Assembly (NCBI RefSeq): GCF_000337695.1
Contig: NZ_AOIA01000128.1
Coordinates: 54,342-118,341 of the forward strand
Origin: Natronococcus jeotgali DSM 18795
GTDB taxonomy: Archaea; Halobacteriota; Halobacteria; Halobacteriales; Natrialbaceae
Length of the DNA: 64,000 nt
Reading direction: 5' to 3'
Part shown: one piece after another, positions 54,748 through 63,998 of the stretch
Layout: each line of letters opens with the position of its first letter
How positions within the stretch are numbered: position 1 is the stretch's first letter
Notes under the pieces: generated by a model
The model's input: only the letters and a program-made list of their open reading frames with translations
Told to the model about the DNA's origin: nothing
The model's database searches: none
Translations under genes and position numbers: made by a program

Positions 54748-55944
54748 ATGAGTCGCCTGAATTCGATCCGTCGCGAGCTGGTCGGTCTGTGGGCCGACGG
54801 CGCCGGGAAGACGCTGCTGACGATCGCGCTCGGCTGGGGACTGCTGAACGGCACCCGAATGATCTACCCCGTGTTGCTGCCCTCGTTCAGCGCCGAGTAC
54901 GATCTCACCCTCTCGACGGCCGGACTGCTCGTCACGCTCCTGTGGCTCGGCTACGCGGTCGGGCAGGTCCCCGGCGGGATGTTGGCGGACCGCCGCGGCG
55001 AACGGTCCGTGCTGACCGCGAGCGTCTCGACGGTCGTCGTCGGGCTGGTCGTCGTCCTGCTGGCGCCGACCGCCGCGGTCCTGTTCGGGGCGACGGCGCT
55101 TGTCGGCCTGGGGCACTCGCAGTACCCCGTCGCCCGGATCACCGCGCTGTCGGATCTCTACCCCGATCGGATCGGGCGGGCGCTGGGGGTGACGATGGCG
55201 ACCGGCGACGTCGGTCAGACCGTGTTGCCGCCGATCGCGAGCGTGCTCGCCGCCGCGGTCGCCTGGCGGCTCGGCCTGGGATTCGTGCTTCCGTTGCTCT
55301 GTCTCATCGCGGCCGTCATCTGGCTGACGCTGCCGGCCGCCGACCCCGACGACGGCGACGACGCCTCGAGCGAGAGCCTGCGGTACGTGGTCGGCGAACT
55401 CCGCAGCCCCACCCTCGCGGTCGTGGGCGTGATCCTCTTTCTGTTCATCTTCGTCTGGCAGACGTTCTCTGCCTTTTACCCGACGTATCTCGTCGAGCAG
55501 AAGGGGCTGTCCTCGACGGTCGCCGGCGTGCTGTTCGGGCTCTTTTTCGCGGTCGGCGTCGTCGTCAAGCCGCTGGCCGGAGCGGCCTACGACCGCGTCG
55601 GGCTCCGGGGCTCGCTCCCGCTGGTCCTGCTGGGATCGGTCGTCGGGCTCGCGCTGTTGCCGTTCGTCGACGGACTCGCGGGGCTGGCGGGCGTGACCGT
55701 CCTCGCGAGCACGATGCTCGGCTCGGGAGCGATCACCCAGTCGTACCTCGCGGAGCTCATCCCCGCGGAGATCCAGGGGACGGGACTGGGCGTGGTCCGC
55801 TCGAGCGCCTCCGTGCTGGGCGCGTCGGGCCCGGTCGTCTTCGGCGCGATCGCCGAGCGGGGGTACTTCGACGCCGGCTACCTGCTGCTGGCGCTGATCG
55901 TCGGCGTCGGAACGCTGCTGACGCTCCGGATACCGCGGGAGTAG
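54748..55944 (+). CDS. Major facilitator superfamily transporter
   Basis: The 398-residue protein has 12 predicted helices. The loop 2-3 signature reads GGMLADRRGERS (near 75-86), the MFS motif A region. It resembles sugar-phosphate or nitrate/nitrite-type MFS carriers only in general layout; substrate unknown. ATG 54748 is the first Met ahead of the first helix, and the sequence upstream is part of the origin region. Confidence 0.88.
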   Translation: MSRLNSIRRELVGLWADGAGKTLLTIALGWGLLNGTRMIYPVLLPSFSAEYDLTLSTAGLLVTLLWLGYAVGQVPGGMLADRRGERSVLTASVSTVVVGLVVVLLAPTAAVLFGATALVGLGHSQYPVARITALSDLYPDRIGRALGVTMATGDVGQTVLPPIASVLAAAVAWRLGLGFVLPLLCLIAAVIWLTLPAADPDDGDDASSESLRYVVGELRSPTLAVVGVILFLFIFVWQTFSAFYPTYLVEQKGLSSTVAGVLFGLFFAVGVVVKPLAGAAYDRVGLRGSLPLVLLGSVVGLALLPFVDGLAGLAGVTVLASTMLGSGAITQSYLAELIPAEIQGTGLGVVRSSASVLGASGPVVFGAIAERGYFDAGYLLLALIVGVGTLLTLRIPRE

Positions 55945-56018
55945 AACGTTCGGATCACGTCACGCCGGCGTCGGTTCCCGCCGCGTCCGCGAAAGCGACC
56001 GTCGCGCGCTCGAGCGAG

Positions 56019-57305
56019 TCACTCGTAGACGTACTCGCTCGCCATCTCGCCGGGGGTGATCACGTCGACCTCGCCCGAGTACTCCTCGAGGGCGGCCAGC
56101 GTCGACTCGAGGCCGCTGATGGCCTCGCTCTCCTGGAGCTGGTAGAAGCCGATCGAGGTGATCCCGCCCATCTCGGCGGTCCACTCGACGAGGCTCGCGC
56201 CCTCGTCGCCGCTGGGGCTCGAGACCACCGAGCAGAGGTGCGGGTTGCCGGCGTACCCCTGGGACTGGGTCTGGCCGGCGAACGCCAGGTCGTAGTTGTC
56301 CTGAACGAGTTCGTAGACCGGTTCGGTGTACTGCGAGCCGGGGTACGCGAAGAACCGACCGTCGTCGGCGTACCCCTGCTCGTCGAGCCACTCCGCGGGT
56401 TCGGTGACGAGCCCCTCGACCTGATCCTCGCCGATCGAGCCCGCCTGCGCCGCGTTCGCGGTCTGGGCGCCGATCGTCCACCCGTTCGACGCCAGCTCCT
56501 CGACCTGGCCCTCGGTGAGCCGGTCCCCCTGAACGGCGGCGTCGGCCCGAAGGCGGTCGGTCGGGACGAACGCCGTCGCCGGGAAGTCGTACTGGGCGAC
56601 CCGGGGCATCGCCTCCTCGTAGTGGGTCTCGTAGCCGCCGTGGAACTGCAACATCACCTTCGGCGTGTCGGGCTTGGGGACGAAGTGGAAGTCGTCGACC
56701 CACATCTCCTGGCCGGAGCTGCCGTCCCCGGTCTGGCCGAACCAGCGGATGATCTGCAGGACGATGACCTCCTCGAGGTTCGGGTCGCCGCGAACGCGGG
56801 TGAGCCCGAAGTTGTGCCGCGCCAGCGGCATGTCGCTCATCACCTGCTGGCTGTACTCGACGTAGTCGCCGTCCTCGTCCTGCAGCTGGATCCGCACCAT
56901 CCCGTCGTCGGACGCGGTCATGGCCAGTCCCGGCGCCACGTCTCGGACGTCGATCGGCTCGTCGGTCTCGCGGCGCACCCTGACCTGGCCGTCCTCGGAT
57001 CCCGGGAGGAGCCGCGCCGACTGCGAGCCGTCGTAGGACTGGCCCGTGTCGGCCTCGATCGCGCCGATGTCCTGGAACGCCCGCCAGGGCTCGAGGTCCT
57101 CGAAGTCGTCGTAGGTTCCGACCAGCTCGCCGTTGGAGTCGCCGTTTTCGGTCTCGTCGGTTCCACCGTCGTCGCCACCGTTGGCTCCGTTCGACGCGTT
57201 GTCGTCGGTCTCGTTGTCGCTCTCGCCCGGCCCGCCCATTTCCGAACAGCCGGCCAGCGCCACGACCGTTCCCGTCGCGGTCACGAGATAGGTTCGTCGG
57301 TCCAT
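56019..57305 (-). CDS. NodB-like polysaccharide-deacetylase-fold lipoprotein with degenerate active site
   Basis: The 428-residue protein starts MDRRTYLVTATG with lipobox ALAGC, so it is a surface lipoprotein. An acidic/Gly/Asn linker (25-75) leads to a beta-sandwich domain (about 78-212, FEDLEPWRAF to DDFHFVP) and then a NodB-like barrel. At the position of the metal-binding TFDDG motif it reads QFHGG (His222), so both Asp are absent; YDFPATAFVP and the later FFAYPGS segment still fit the fold. It may bind rather than deacetylate glycans. Next to the hexapeptide acyltransferase. Confidence 0.78.
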   Translation of the reverse strand: MDRRTYLVTATGTVVALAGCSEMGGPGESDNETDDNASNGANGGDDGGTDETENGDSNGELVGTYDDFEDLEPWRAFQDIGAIEADTGQSYDGSQSARLLPGSEDGQVRVRRETDEPIDVRDVAPGLAMTASDDGMVRIQLQDEDGDYVEYSQQVMSDMPLARHNFGLTRVRGDPNLEEVIVLQIIRWFGQTGDGSSGQEMWVDDFHFVPKPDTPKVMLQFHGGYETHYEEAMPRVAQYDFPATAFVPTDRLRADAAVQGDRLTEGQVEELASNGWTIGAQTANAAQAGSIGEDQVEGLVTEPAEWLDEQGYADDGRFFAYPGSQYTEPVYELVQDNYDLAFAGQTQSQGYAGNPHLCSVVSSPSGDEGASLVEWTAEMGGITSIGFYQLQESEAISGLESTLAALEEYSGEVDVITPGEMASEYVYE

Positions 57306-57671
57306 TGGTCCACACGACACCAACCCCGACCCACGGTTTGTTATGGACCGACCTCCCGTATTTCCAACCGGTGTTACAGCGACGATAGTAACGGTAGCCG
57401 GACCGTTCACTCGACCCGCTCGTCCCGCGGGGGTGGGTTACGGGTGCGAGACGCCAAATCTGGCGAGCGGCCGAGCGCGCGAATCGAGCGGTCCGGAACC
57501 GGCTCGTCGACCCGTTCGGCCCCGCAGGCTCGAGTCGAGTTTCCGGAATGGAAACCGAGACAGGTGGCCCCTACCCTCGGTAATCGGGGGCTGCGAACGG
57601 TTCCGTGCGGTGACTCTACCGCGCGGTCGAATAAAGTATATGCGGAACTGCGTTGGCTGGTAGCCATACGC
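57306..57671. other. 366-bp intergenic region
   Basis: It separates divergent genes. AATAAAGTATATG (57631-57643) is a strong TATA-like box for the acyltransferase at 57672. Nothing else gene-like was seen. Confidence 0.45.
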
Positions 57672-58382
57672 ATGAACCTCGATACCCTCGTCGAACGGTC
57701 GGCCTCCCTTCTCGGCTATCCGCGGGTAACCCGCGAGCTACTCGCCCGTCACTTCGAGTCGGCCGAGTTCGATATCGCTCCGTCCGCCCGGATCTCGGTC
57801 GGCTGTCTGCTCCGCCGGCGGGTCGACATCGGCCCCCACGCGCGGTTGAGCCGGGGGTGTATCCTCGACGGCGACGTCACGATCGGACGGCGGACCAACC
57901 TCGAGCCGGACTGCGATCTCGTCGGCGACGTCGAGCTCGGCAACTACTGCGCGATCGCCCGCGAGAGCACGTTCCAGCAGACCAACCACCGGATCGATCG
58001 GCCGTCGCTACAGATCCGGCTCCACGAGGAGGTCCTCGACGGCGAACTCCCGCCGACGGCCGAGGGGCCGATCGCCGTCGGCAGCGACGTCTGGATCGGC
58101 ACGGGAGTGACGGTCCTCTCGGGGGTGACGATCGGCGACGGGGCCGTCGTCGGGGCGGGCGCGGTCGTCACCGGTGACGTCGAGCCCTACGCGATCGTCG
58201 GCGGGGTGCCGGCCGAGCGGATCGGCTGGCGGTTCCCCCCGGCGGTCAGATCTCGCCTGCTCGAACTCGAGTGGTGGGAGTGGAGCGAGCAACGCATCCG
58301 CGAGCACCGGGCCTTCTTCGAGCGAACGCTCGAGGGGCCCGAGGACGTCCGCCTCGAGCGGCCGTCCGTGCCGACCGACTGA
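57672..58382 (+). CDS. Hexapeptide-repeat (left-handed beta-helix) acyltransferase
   Basis: The 236-residue protein has repeated hexapeptides from about residue 38 to 170 (ISVGCL, VDIGPH, VTIGRR, VELGNY, IAVGSDVWIGTG, VTIGDG, GAVVGAGAVVT), ending with the acetyl-CoA-site segment YAIVGGVPAERIGWRF. This matches the CatB/WbbJ-like acetyltransferases. It probably O- or N-acetylates a surface sugar. A strong TATA-like box precedes ATG 57672. Confidence 0.9.
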   Translation: MNLDTLVERSASLLGYPRVTRELLARHFESAEFDIAPSARISVGCLLRRRVDIGPHARLSRGCILDGDVTIGRRTNLEPDCDLVGDVELGNYCAIARESTFQQTNHRIDRPSLQIRLHEEVLDGELPPTAEGPIAVGSDVWIGTGVTVLSGVTIGDGAVVGAGAVVTGDVEPYAIVGGVPAERIGWRFPPAVRSRLLELEWWEWSEQRIREHRAFFERTLEGPEDVRLERPSVPTD

Positions 58383-58408
58383 GACGGCGTCCGACGCGGG
58401 CGGCTCGA

Positions 58409-58537
58409 TCAGCACTGGATCGACTCGAGGGGGCCACACAGCTGGCCCGCCGTGAACTCGGCGACAGCCGGCGCGCCGGCCAGAAACAGGAGCAGGAGGA
58501 CGAGGATCAGTGCGGCGATGAGTCTTCCGACCATCAT
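58409..58537 (-). CDS. 42-residue single-helix membrane peptide
   Basis: The peptide starts MMVGRLIAAL, followed by an Ile/Leu/Val-rich helix of about 20 residues and a short tail with two Cys (QLCGPLESIQC). A TATA-like box CTTTATATTGG (58557-58567, minus strand) is centred 25-26 nt upstream, exactly right for a leaderless transcript starting at the ATG. No homolog is recognised. It converges with the acyltransferase gene 26 nt away. Confidence 0.65.
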   Translation of the reverse strand: MMVGRLIAALILVLLLLFLAGAPAVAEFTAGQLCGPLESIQC

Positions 58538-58771
58538 GTGGCGTGTCAACAATGACCAATATAAAGCTATCGGACGGTCGGCGACGACACCGGTCCCGAA
58601 GGGGTCGCCGCCGAACGCGTCCGAGCCGAGGCAACGTTCGCGTCGCGGAACGACGGACGCGCCGAGCGACGACCGGGTAACGTGTCACGAACAATGGTGT
58701 CGACGCCGTCCTCTCCGACCGTGCGGCCGCCGCTTCCCGCTCGTCGGGTCGGGGCGCCGTCGCTCCCACCG

Positions 58772-59812
58772 ATGGCAGAACGAGATCTCCCCTCCGAGCC
58801 GGACCGAACCGCGAGCCCCGCGAGCCGATGGTGGGGACTGCTCGCGTTCGCGCTCGGCCTGGTTCGGACCCAGACGACGACGGCGCGCGGACGGACCCTC
58901 GCGACGGTGTTCGTCGTCGCGCTGACGGTCGCGAACCTCCTGCTCGTCACCGGTATCGCCCTCGCGCTGGCCGACGACGGCGGCGTCGCGGGCGACGCCG
59001 ACGCGCGGATCGTCTCCGGCGACGGCGGGATCCACGGTTCGATCGCCGGCGCCGGCGAGCCCCGCCTGGGCGAGAGCCGCGAGCGAGCGATCCGGCTCGC
59101 CGACCGCGACGGAATCGACCACGCCTCGCCCGTCCTCGAGGAGCCGATCCGGGTCGCGGGAGACGGCGACGACGCCTACCTCGCGCTGATCGGCGCCGTT
59201 CCCGGCCCCGACTCGGCGACGGTCGCGTCGCTTCCGCTCGAGAAGCTCGAGGGCGCTTCGGACGGGGACGCTCGGCTGGTGCTCTCGAGAGCTGCCGCGG
59301 ACGACCTCGGCGCCGAGCCGGGCGATCGGCTCGTCCTCGAGGGCGTCGAGACCCGGTCGGCGACGGTCGTCGCCGTCGAGGACGGTCCCGACGAACCGGT
59401 CGCGCTCGTCGATCTCGGCGTCCTCCAGTCGCTTTCCGGCGCCGACGAGGGCGGCCTCGCCGACGCGGTGCTCGTCTGGGGCGAGGGCGAGGCGATCCGG
59501 GCGGGCGCCGACGCGGTCTACCCGGACGCGGCCCTCGAAGGCGAGGGGGTCCCCGACGTCGGGGCGGTGTTCGACGACGGGCTCGCGCTCGCGGTCGTCG
59601 GCGCCCTGCTCGGGATCGTCTTCGGCGTCGCCGCCATCGGCGTCGCGAACGCCGTCGCGGCCGCGACGATCGCACCCGGGGCGATCGCGGCCATCCACCC
59701 GCTGTTGATCCCCTACGCGCTCGCGGTGGCCGTCGTCTCGACGCTGCTCGCGCTCCCCTACCCGCTCGCGCTCGCGGCCCGAACCGACGTCCTCGCGGAG
59801 GTGGGCCGGTGA
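58772..59812 (+). CDS. FtsX/MacB-type ABC permease, atypical short form
   Basis: The 346-residue protein has one N-terminal transmembrane helix near residue 40-62 and an extracytoplasmic MacB-like domain to about 275 (repeated VLEEPIRV, VLSRAAADDLGAEPGDRLVL), then two closely spaced helices. The cytoplasmic coupling loop seen in the partner (DTLAALRAVG) is not found. ATG 58772 is preferred; 58694 and GTG 58682 are alternatives. Its stop overlaps the next permease start. No ATPase gene is nearby. Confidence 0.75.
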   Translation: MAERDLPSEPDRTASPASRWWGLLAFALGLVRTQTTTARGRTLATVFVVALTVANLLLVTGIALALADDGGVAGDADARIVSGDGGIHGSIAGAGEPRLGESRERAIRLADRDGIDHASPVLEEPIRVAGDGDDAYLALIGAVPGPDSATVASLPLEKLEGASDGDARLVLSRAAADDLGAEPGDRLVLEGVETRSATVVAVEDGPDEPVALVDLGVLQSLSGADEGGLADAVLVWGEGEAIRAGADAVYPDAALEGEGVPDVGAVFDDGLALAVVGALLGIVFGVAAIGVANAVAAATIAPGAIAAIHPLLIPYALAVAVVSTLLALPYPLALAARTDVLAEVGR

Positions 59813-61017
59813 GACGCCCCGCTTCGCTCGCCCGGTTTCGGGCCGTCGTCGGTCTCGGAATCGCCCAGCTGCGCCGCTCTCCCGGTCGAACCGCCCTCGC
59901 GGTCTGCGGGGTCGTACTCGCGGTGCTCTCGGTGACGCTGCTGGCCAGCCTCGGGGTCGGCGTCGTCGAGACGGGCCAACAGCAGTTCGACGACGCCGGC
60001 CGCGACATCTGGATCACCGGGGGTCCCGCCGCCGGCGGCGAGAACGAGGTCGTCGACGCCGCGGCCGTCGCGAGCGACCTCCGCGAGCGCGAGGACGTCG
60101 GCGACGTCTCGACGGTCGCGTTGCACGACGTCTACGTCGGCGCCGAGCCCGACGCGGTCGAGCCGATCACCGCCGTGGGCGTCGAGGGAACCCACGCCCA
60201 CTTCGAGTTCGAGGACGGCGAGGGGTTCGACGGCGCGTTGACCGCCGACGGCGAGGCCGTCGAGACCCCCTCCGACGTCGTCGTGCTCGATCCCGAAACC
60301 GCGGATCGGTTCGACGTCGACGTCGGCGACACCGTCTACGTCGGCGCCGGCCGCCGCGCCGTCGACGCCTACACCGTCGCCGGAATCGGCTCGTACTACT
60401 CGCGGTTCCTGGGCACCGAGACCGCGACGGTCCCCCTGCCCGAACTGCAGTCGATGACCGGTACCGCGGGCGCGGACCGGGCCTCGTTCGTCACGGTCAA
60501 CCTCGAGGACGGCGCCGACCGCGGGGCCGTCGCCGACGACGTTCGGGCCGCCTACCCCTCCTACGACGTTCGCACGGCCGACGACCAGTTCGCGGCGATG
60601 CTGACCGACCGATCGCTGGTCGTCGCCGGCGGGATCGCCCTCGTCGGACTGGCGGTCGTCGGCGGCGTCGCGCTGACGGCGAACCTGTTCGCGCTGGTCG
60701 CCTACCAGCAACGCGACACGCTGGCGGCTCTGCGGGCGGTCGGGCTCTCGCGGGGGCTGCTGGCCGGCACGATCGGCGTCCAGGGCGCGATCGTCGGCCT
60801 CCTCGGCGGGGCGATCGGCGTCGCCGCGACGCCCGCGCTCGCCGCGGGACTGAACGCCCTCGCCGCCCGTCTCGTCGGGTTCGAACGACTCGTGCGGACG
60901 CCCCTCGAGGTGTCGGCTCTCGGGTTCGCCGTCGCGGTCGTCGTCGGAACGCTCGTCGCGGTCGTCGCCGGCTGGCGGGCGAGTCGCTCGGCGACGCTCG
61001 AGGCGCTCGAGGCCTGA
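59809..61017 (+). CDS. FtsX/MacB-type ABC transporter permease
   Basis: The 402-residue protein has the usual four-helix layout: helix near residues 24-46 (TALAVCGVVLAVLSVTLL), a large external domain, then three C-terminal helices. The coupling loop YQQRDTLAALRAVGLSRGL is intact. The GTG start overlaps the stop of the first permease (GTGA). Such pairs work with a MacB/LolD-type ATPase in lipoprotein or peptide export; the ATPase must lie elsewhere. Confidence 0.85.
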   Translation: MRRPASLARFRAVVGLGIAQLRRSPGRTALAVCGVVLAVLSVTLLASLGVGVVETGQQQFDDAGRDIWITGGPAAGGENEVVDAAAVASDLREREDVGDVSTVALHDVYVGAEPDAVEPITAVGVEGTHAHFEFEDGEGFDGALTADGEAVETPSDVVVLDPETADRFDVDVGDTVYVGAGRRAVDAYTVAGIGSYYSRFLGTETATVPLPELQSMTGTAGADRASFVTVNLEDGADRGAVADDVRAAYPSYDVRTADDQFAAMLTDRSLVVAGGIALVGLAVVGGVALTANLFALVAYQQRDTLAALRAVGLSRGLLAGTIGVQGAIVGLLGGAIGVAATPALAAGLNALAARLVGFERLVRTPLEVSALGFAVAVVVGTLVAVVAGWRASRSATLEALEA

Positions 61018-61063
61018 GCCGAACCAGGTCGGTTATAGGCCTCGCACGCGTCGCTGGAATCGT

Positions 61064-61630
61064 ATGTGGCCGCTCGGACACGCAGCAGTCGGGTATCTCC
61101 TGTATACGCTTGCCACGCGCTCTCGGTTCGATCAGCCTCCGGGGCAGATCGCCGTCCTCGCGCTGCTGGTCGGCACTCAGTTCCCCGATCTGCTCGACAA
61201 GCCGCTGGCGTGGTACCTGGCCGTCCTCCCGACCGGACGGACGCTCGCCCACACGCTGCTGGTGTTGCTCCCCGTCTCGGTCGCCGCCGTCGCGCTCGCG
61301 CGGCGGACGGCCCGCGCCGAGTACGGGATCGCGTTCGCTCTCGGGGCGCTCGCTCACACGCTCACCGACGCGCTTCCGGCGCTGTGGGGGGCGGCCGACC
61401 CGAACCACCTGCTCTGGCCCGTCACGCCCGTCGAGCCCTACGAGTCGGGCGCGCCGTCGGTGATCGGGCTCTTCCGCGAGTCGCTGGGTGATCCGTACTT
61501 CCTGCTCGAGTTCGCCCTCGCGGCGGTCGCGCTCGCGCTCTGGCGGCGGGACGGCGCTCCCGGACTCGCGGCGGTGCGGGCGCTGGCGGACCGCGTCCGC
61601 CCCGACCGCTCGGCGTCCGGATCGAACTGA
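61064..61630 (+). CDS. YdjM-like membrane-bound metal-dependent hydrolase homolog
   Basis: The 188-residue protein starts MWPLGHAAVGYLLY and has about four hydrophobic segments with conserved His in GHAAVGY, GRTLAHTLL and ALAHTLTDAL, plus TQFPDLLDKP. These are the His/Asp positions of the YdjM/DUF457 family. True enzymatic activity of the family is poorly established. Confidence 0.8.
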   Translation: MWPLGHAAVGYLLYTLATRSRFDQPPGQIAVLALLVGTQFPDLLDKPLAWYLAVLPTGRTLAHTLLVLLPVSVAAVALARRTARAEYGIAFALGALAHTLTDALPALWGAADPNHLLWPVTPVEPYESGAPSVIGLFRESLGDPYFLLEFALAAVALALWRRDGAPGLAAVRALADRVRPDRSASGSN

Positions 61631-61814
61631 GTGCTGTCGGATTCTCAAACCATTCAGACGGCCGATAGAACTATTCCGGTAGGGGGTGACGACGCTACTG
61701 CGGGGACTGCGACCGCCGGAGACCGACCGTTAGGGCACACCGATCCGGCAACGGCCAGCGGGCGGATTCTGGCCGGCGTGTGATCGATGCGCGACCGCGA
61801 GCCGACTCCCCCGC

Positions 61815-62000
61815 TCAGTTCCGTTCGCGGCTGACCGTCTCGACGCTCTCGAGCGGGTAGTACTTCGTCGTCGTCTCGCCGGGGAGATCCGGCCGCGGCT
61901 CGTCGCGCGGACGCCGACACCGCAGCCACCCCGACTCGAGTTCCTCGACGGTCTCGAACGCCTCGTGGGTGCCGTCGGCGAGGGCGACGACGACGGTCAC
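61815..62000 (-). CDS. 61-residue hypothetical protein
   Basis: A small protein starts at GTG 62000 (MTVVVALADGTHEAFETVEE). It is predicted to form a beta-rich SH3-like unit with W and C in SGWLRCRRP. Codon use matches neighbours. No motif or family recognised. Confidence 0.6.
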   Translation of the reverse strand: MTVVVALADGTHEAFETVEELESGWLRCRRPRDEPRPDLPGETTTKYYPLESVETVSRERN

Positions 62001-62183
62001 TCGCGCTCACCCGACCGATCACTCGATCCGAGAGGACCGGGCGAACGCCGCCCGCCCGCCGGTCTCCGAACCGTCCGTTCGCCGGTTCGAACTCGATCGG
62101 AACCGCGCTTTCGGGATTGCACTGGCATCTACGGACTCCGTACAGTCACTCGACACATCGAAAATATATACGTTACGATCGGC

Positions 62184-63983
62184 TTACTCGACCGTGACGC
62201 TTTTGGCCAGGTTCCGGGGTTTGTCGATCGAGCGACCGAGCTCGTGGGCCGTCCAGTAGGCGACCCGCTGGAGCTGGACGTTCGCGACCATCGAGGACGT
62301 GATCTCGCCGGCCGGGGGGACCTCGAGGACGTGGTCGGCGTAGCGGCCGACCTCGGACTGGCCGTCGGTGACGGCGACCACGGGCGTTCCGCGGGCCTCG
62401 ACTTCCTTGACGTTCCCGATGGTCTTCTCGGCGCGGCGACCGTCGCCGGTGACGATCGCGAACACCGGGGTCTGCTCGGTCACGAGCGCCAGCGGCCCGT
62501 GTTTGAGCTCGCCCGCGGCGAAGCCCTCGGCGTGTTTGTACGTGATCTCTTTCATCTTCAGCGCGCCCTCGAGGGCGACGGGGTAGTTGTACCCCCGACC
62601 GATGAAGAAGTAGGCGCCGGCGTCGGCGTAGGTCGCGGCGACCTCGCGGGCGGCGCCCTCGTCGAGGACCGACTGGATGCGGTCGGGGACCGACCGCAGC
62701 TCGCGGACGAGCTCCCGCGAGCGGTGGTCGCTCAGCGAGGCCGCGAGCATCGTCAGCGCGGCCTGCTGGGAGGCGAAGGTCTTCGTCGCCGCGACGCTGA
62801 TCTCCGGACCCGCCCGGATGTACAGCACGCGGTCGCACTCGCGGGCGGCCGAGCTGCCGACGACGTTCGTGACCGCGATCGTCGTCGCGCCCGCGGCGCT
62901 GGCCTCCCGGAGCGCGCGCAGGGTGTCGGCGGTCTCGCCGCTCTGGGTGACGCCGACGACGACGGAGTCGGCGTCGATCGGCACCGCGTCGGCCTCGAAC
63001 TCGCTTGCTAGAAACGCCTGGGCCGGCACGCCCCACTCCCGGAGCAGCTGGGCGCCGAACAGCGCCGCGTGGTAGGAGGTGCCACAGGCGACCAGCGTCA
63101 CGGGCCGATCCAGCTCGACGCCTTCGAACTCCTCGAGGGTGACGCGGCCGCTGAGTTCGTCGAGTCGCCCCCGGAAACAGTCCCGCAGCGCCGCGGGCTG
63201 CTCGTTGATCTCCTTGCGCATGTAGTGGTCGTAGCCGCTCTTGCCCGCGTCCTCGGGGTCCCACTCGATGGTCTCGATCGAGGTCTCGACGGTCCGCCCC
63301 TCGGCGTCGGTGACGGCGATCTCGTCGCCCTCGAGGCGGGCGAACTCGCCGTCCTCGAGGTAGATGACGCGGTCGGTGTACTCGATGAAGGCGGGGACGT
63401 CGCTGGCGAGGTAGGTGCCGTCGTCGGCGACGCCCAGTACCAGCGGCGACTCGTTTCGCGCGGCGTAGACGGTCTCTGAGCCCTCGAAGACGGCCGCGAC
63501 GGCGTAGCTGCCCTCGAGTCGGTCGACCGCCGCGCGGAAGGCGGCCTCGCGGTCGAGCCCCTCGTCGAGAAAGCCCGCGATCAGGTGGGGGACGACCTCG
63601 GTGTCGGTGTCGCTGCGAAAGTCGACGCCCTCGGCCGTGAGTTCGTCGCGCAGGCGCTGGTAGTTCTCGATGATCCCGTTGTGGACGACCGCGACGCGGC
63701 CGTCCTCGTCGGTGTGGGGGTGGGCGTTGCGGTCCGACGGCGGGCCGTGGGTGCTCCAGCGGGTGTGGCCGATCCCCGTGGTCTGGTTCCCGACCTCGGC
63801 GCCAGCGAGCGCGTTCTCGAGCGCCGAGAGCTCACCCTGGCGCTTGTGGACGTCGAGAGCGCCGTCGGCCAGCGCGATCCCCGCGGAGTCGTAGCCGCGG
63901 TACTCGAGCTGGGAGAGCCCGTGGAGCAGGACGTCGGCCGCGTCCGAGCGGTCGGTGCCGACGTAGCCGATGATCCCGCACAT
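62184..63983 (-). CDS. glmS: Glutamine-fructose-6-phosphate aminotransferase (isomerizing)
   Basis: The 599-residue enzyme makes glucosamine-6-phosphate from fructose-6-phosphate and glutamine. The N-terminal glutaminase has nucleophile Cys2 (MCGIIGYVG) and GHTRWSTHG; two SIS domains follow, with CGTSYHAAL, TQSGETADT and the terminal KPRNLAKSVTVE tail that carries the catalytic Lys. The start at 63983 is fixed by the requirement for Cys at position 2. It feeds amino-sugar synthesis for the surface glycans. Confidence 0.96.
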   Translation of the reverse strand: MCGIIGYVGTDRSDAADVLLHGLSQLEYRGYDSAGIALADGALDVHKRQGELSALENALAGAEVGNQTTGIGHTRWSTHGPPSDRNAHPHTDEDGRVAVVHNGIIENYQRLRDELTAEGVDFRSDTDTEVVPHLIAGFLDEGLDREAAFRAAVDRLEGSYAVAAVFEGSETVYAARNESPLVLGVADDGTYLASDVPAFIEYTDRVIYLEDGEFARLEGDEIAVTDAEGRTVETSIETIEWDPEDAGKSGYDHYMRKEINEQPAALRDCFRGRLDELSGRVTLEEFEGVELDRPVTLVACGTSYHAALFGAQLLREWGVPAQAFLASEFEADAVPIDADSVVVGVTQSGETADTLRALREASAAGATTIAVTNVVGSSAARECDRVLYIRAGPEISVAATKTFASQQAALTMLAASLSDHRSRELVRELRSVPDRIQSVLDEGAAREVAATYADAGAYFFIGRGYNYPVALEGALKMKEITYKHAEGFAAGELKHGPLALVTEQTPVFAIVTGDGRRAEKTIGNVKEVEARGTPVVAVTDGQSEVGRYADHVLEVPPAGEITSSMVANVQLQRVAYWTAHELGRSIDKPRNLAKSVTVE

Positions 63984-63991
63984 CAGCTCCA

Positions 63992-63998
63992 CACCTCC
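63992..63998 (-). promoter_or_regulatory. Shine-Dalgarno site of glmS
   Basis: GGAGGTG on the minus strand ends 8 nt before the glmS ATG. The adjacent TGATG suggests that an upstream gene, outside the window, ends on the glmS start, making glmS part of an operon. Confidence 0.55.
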
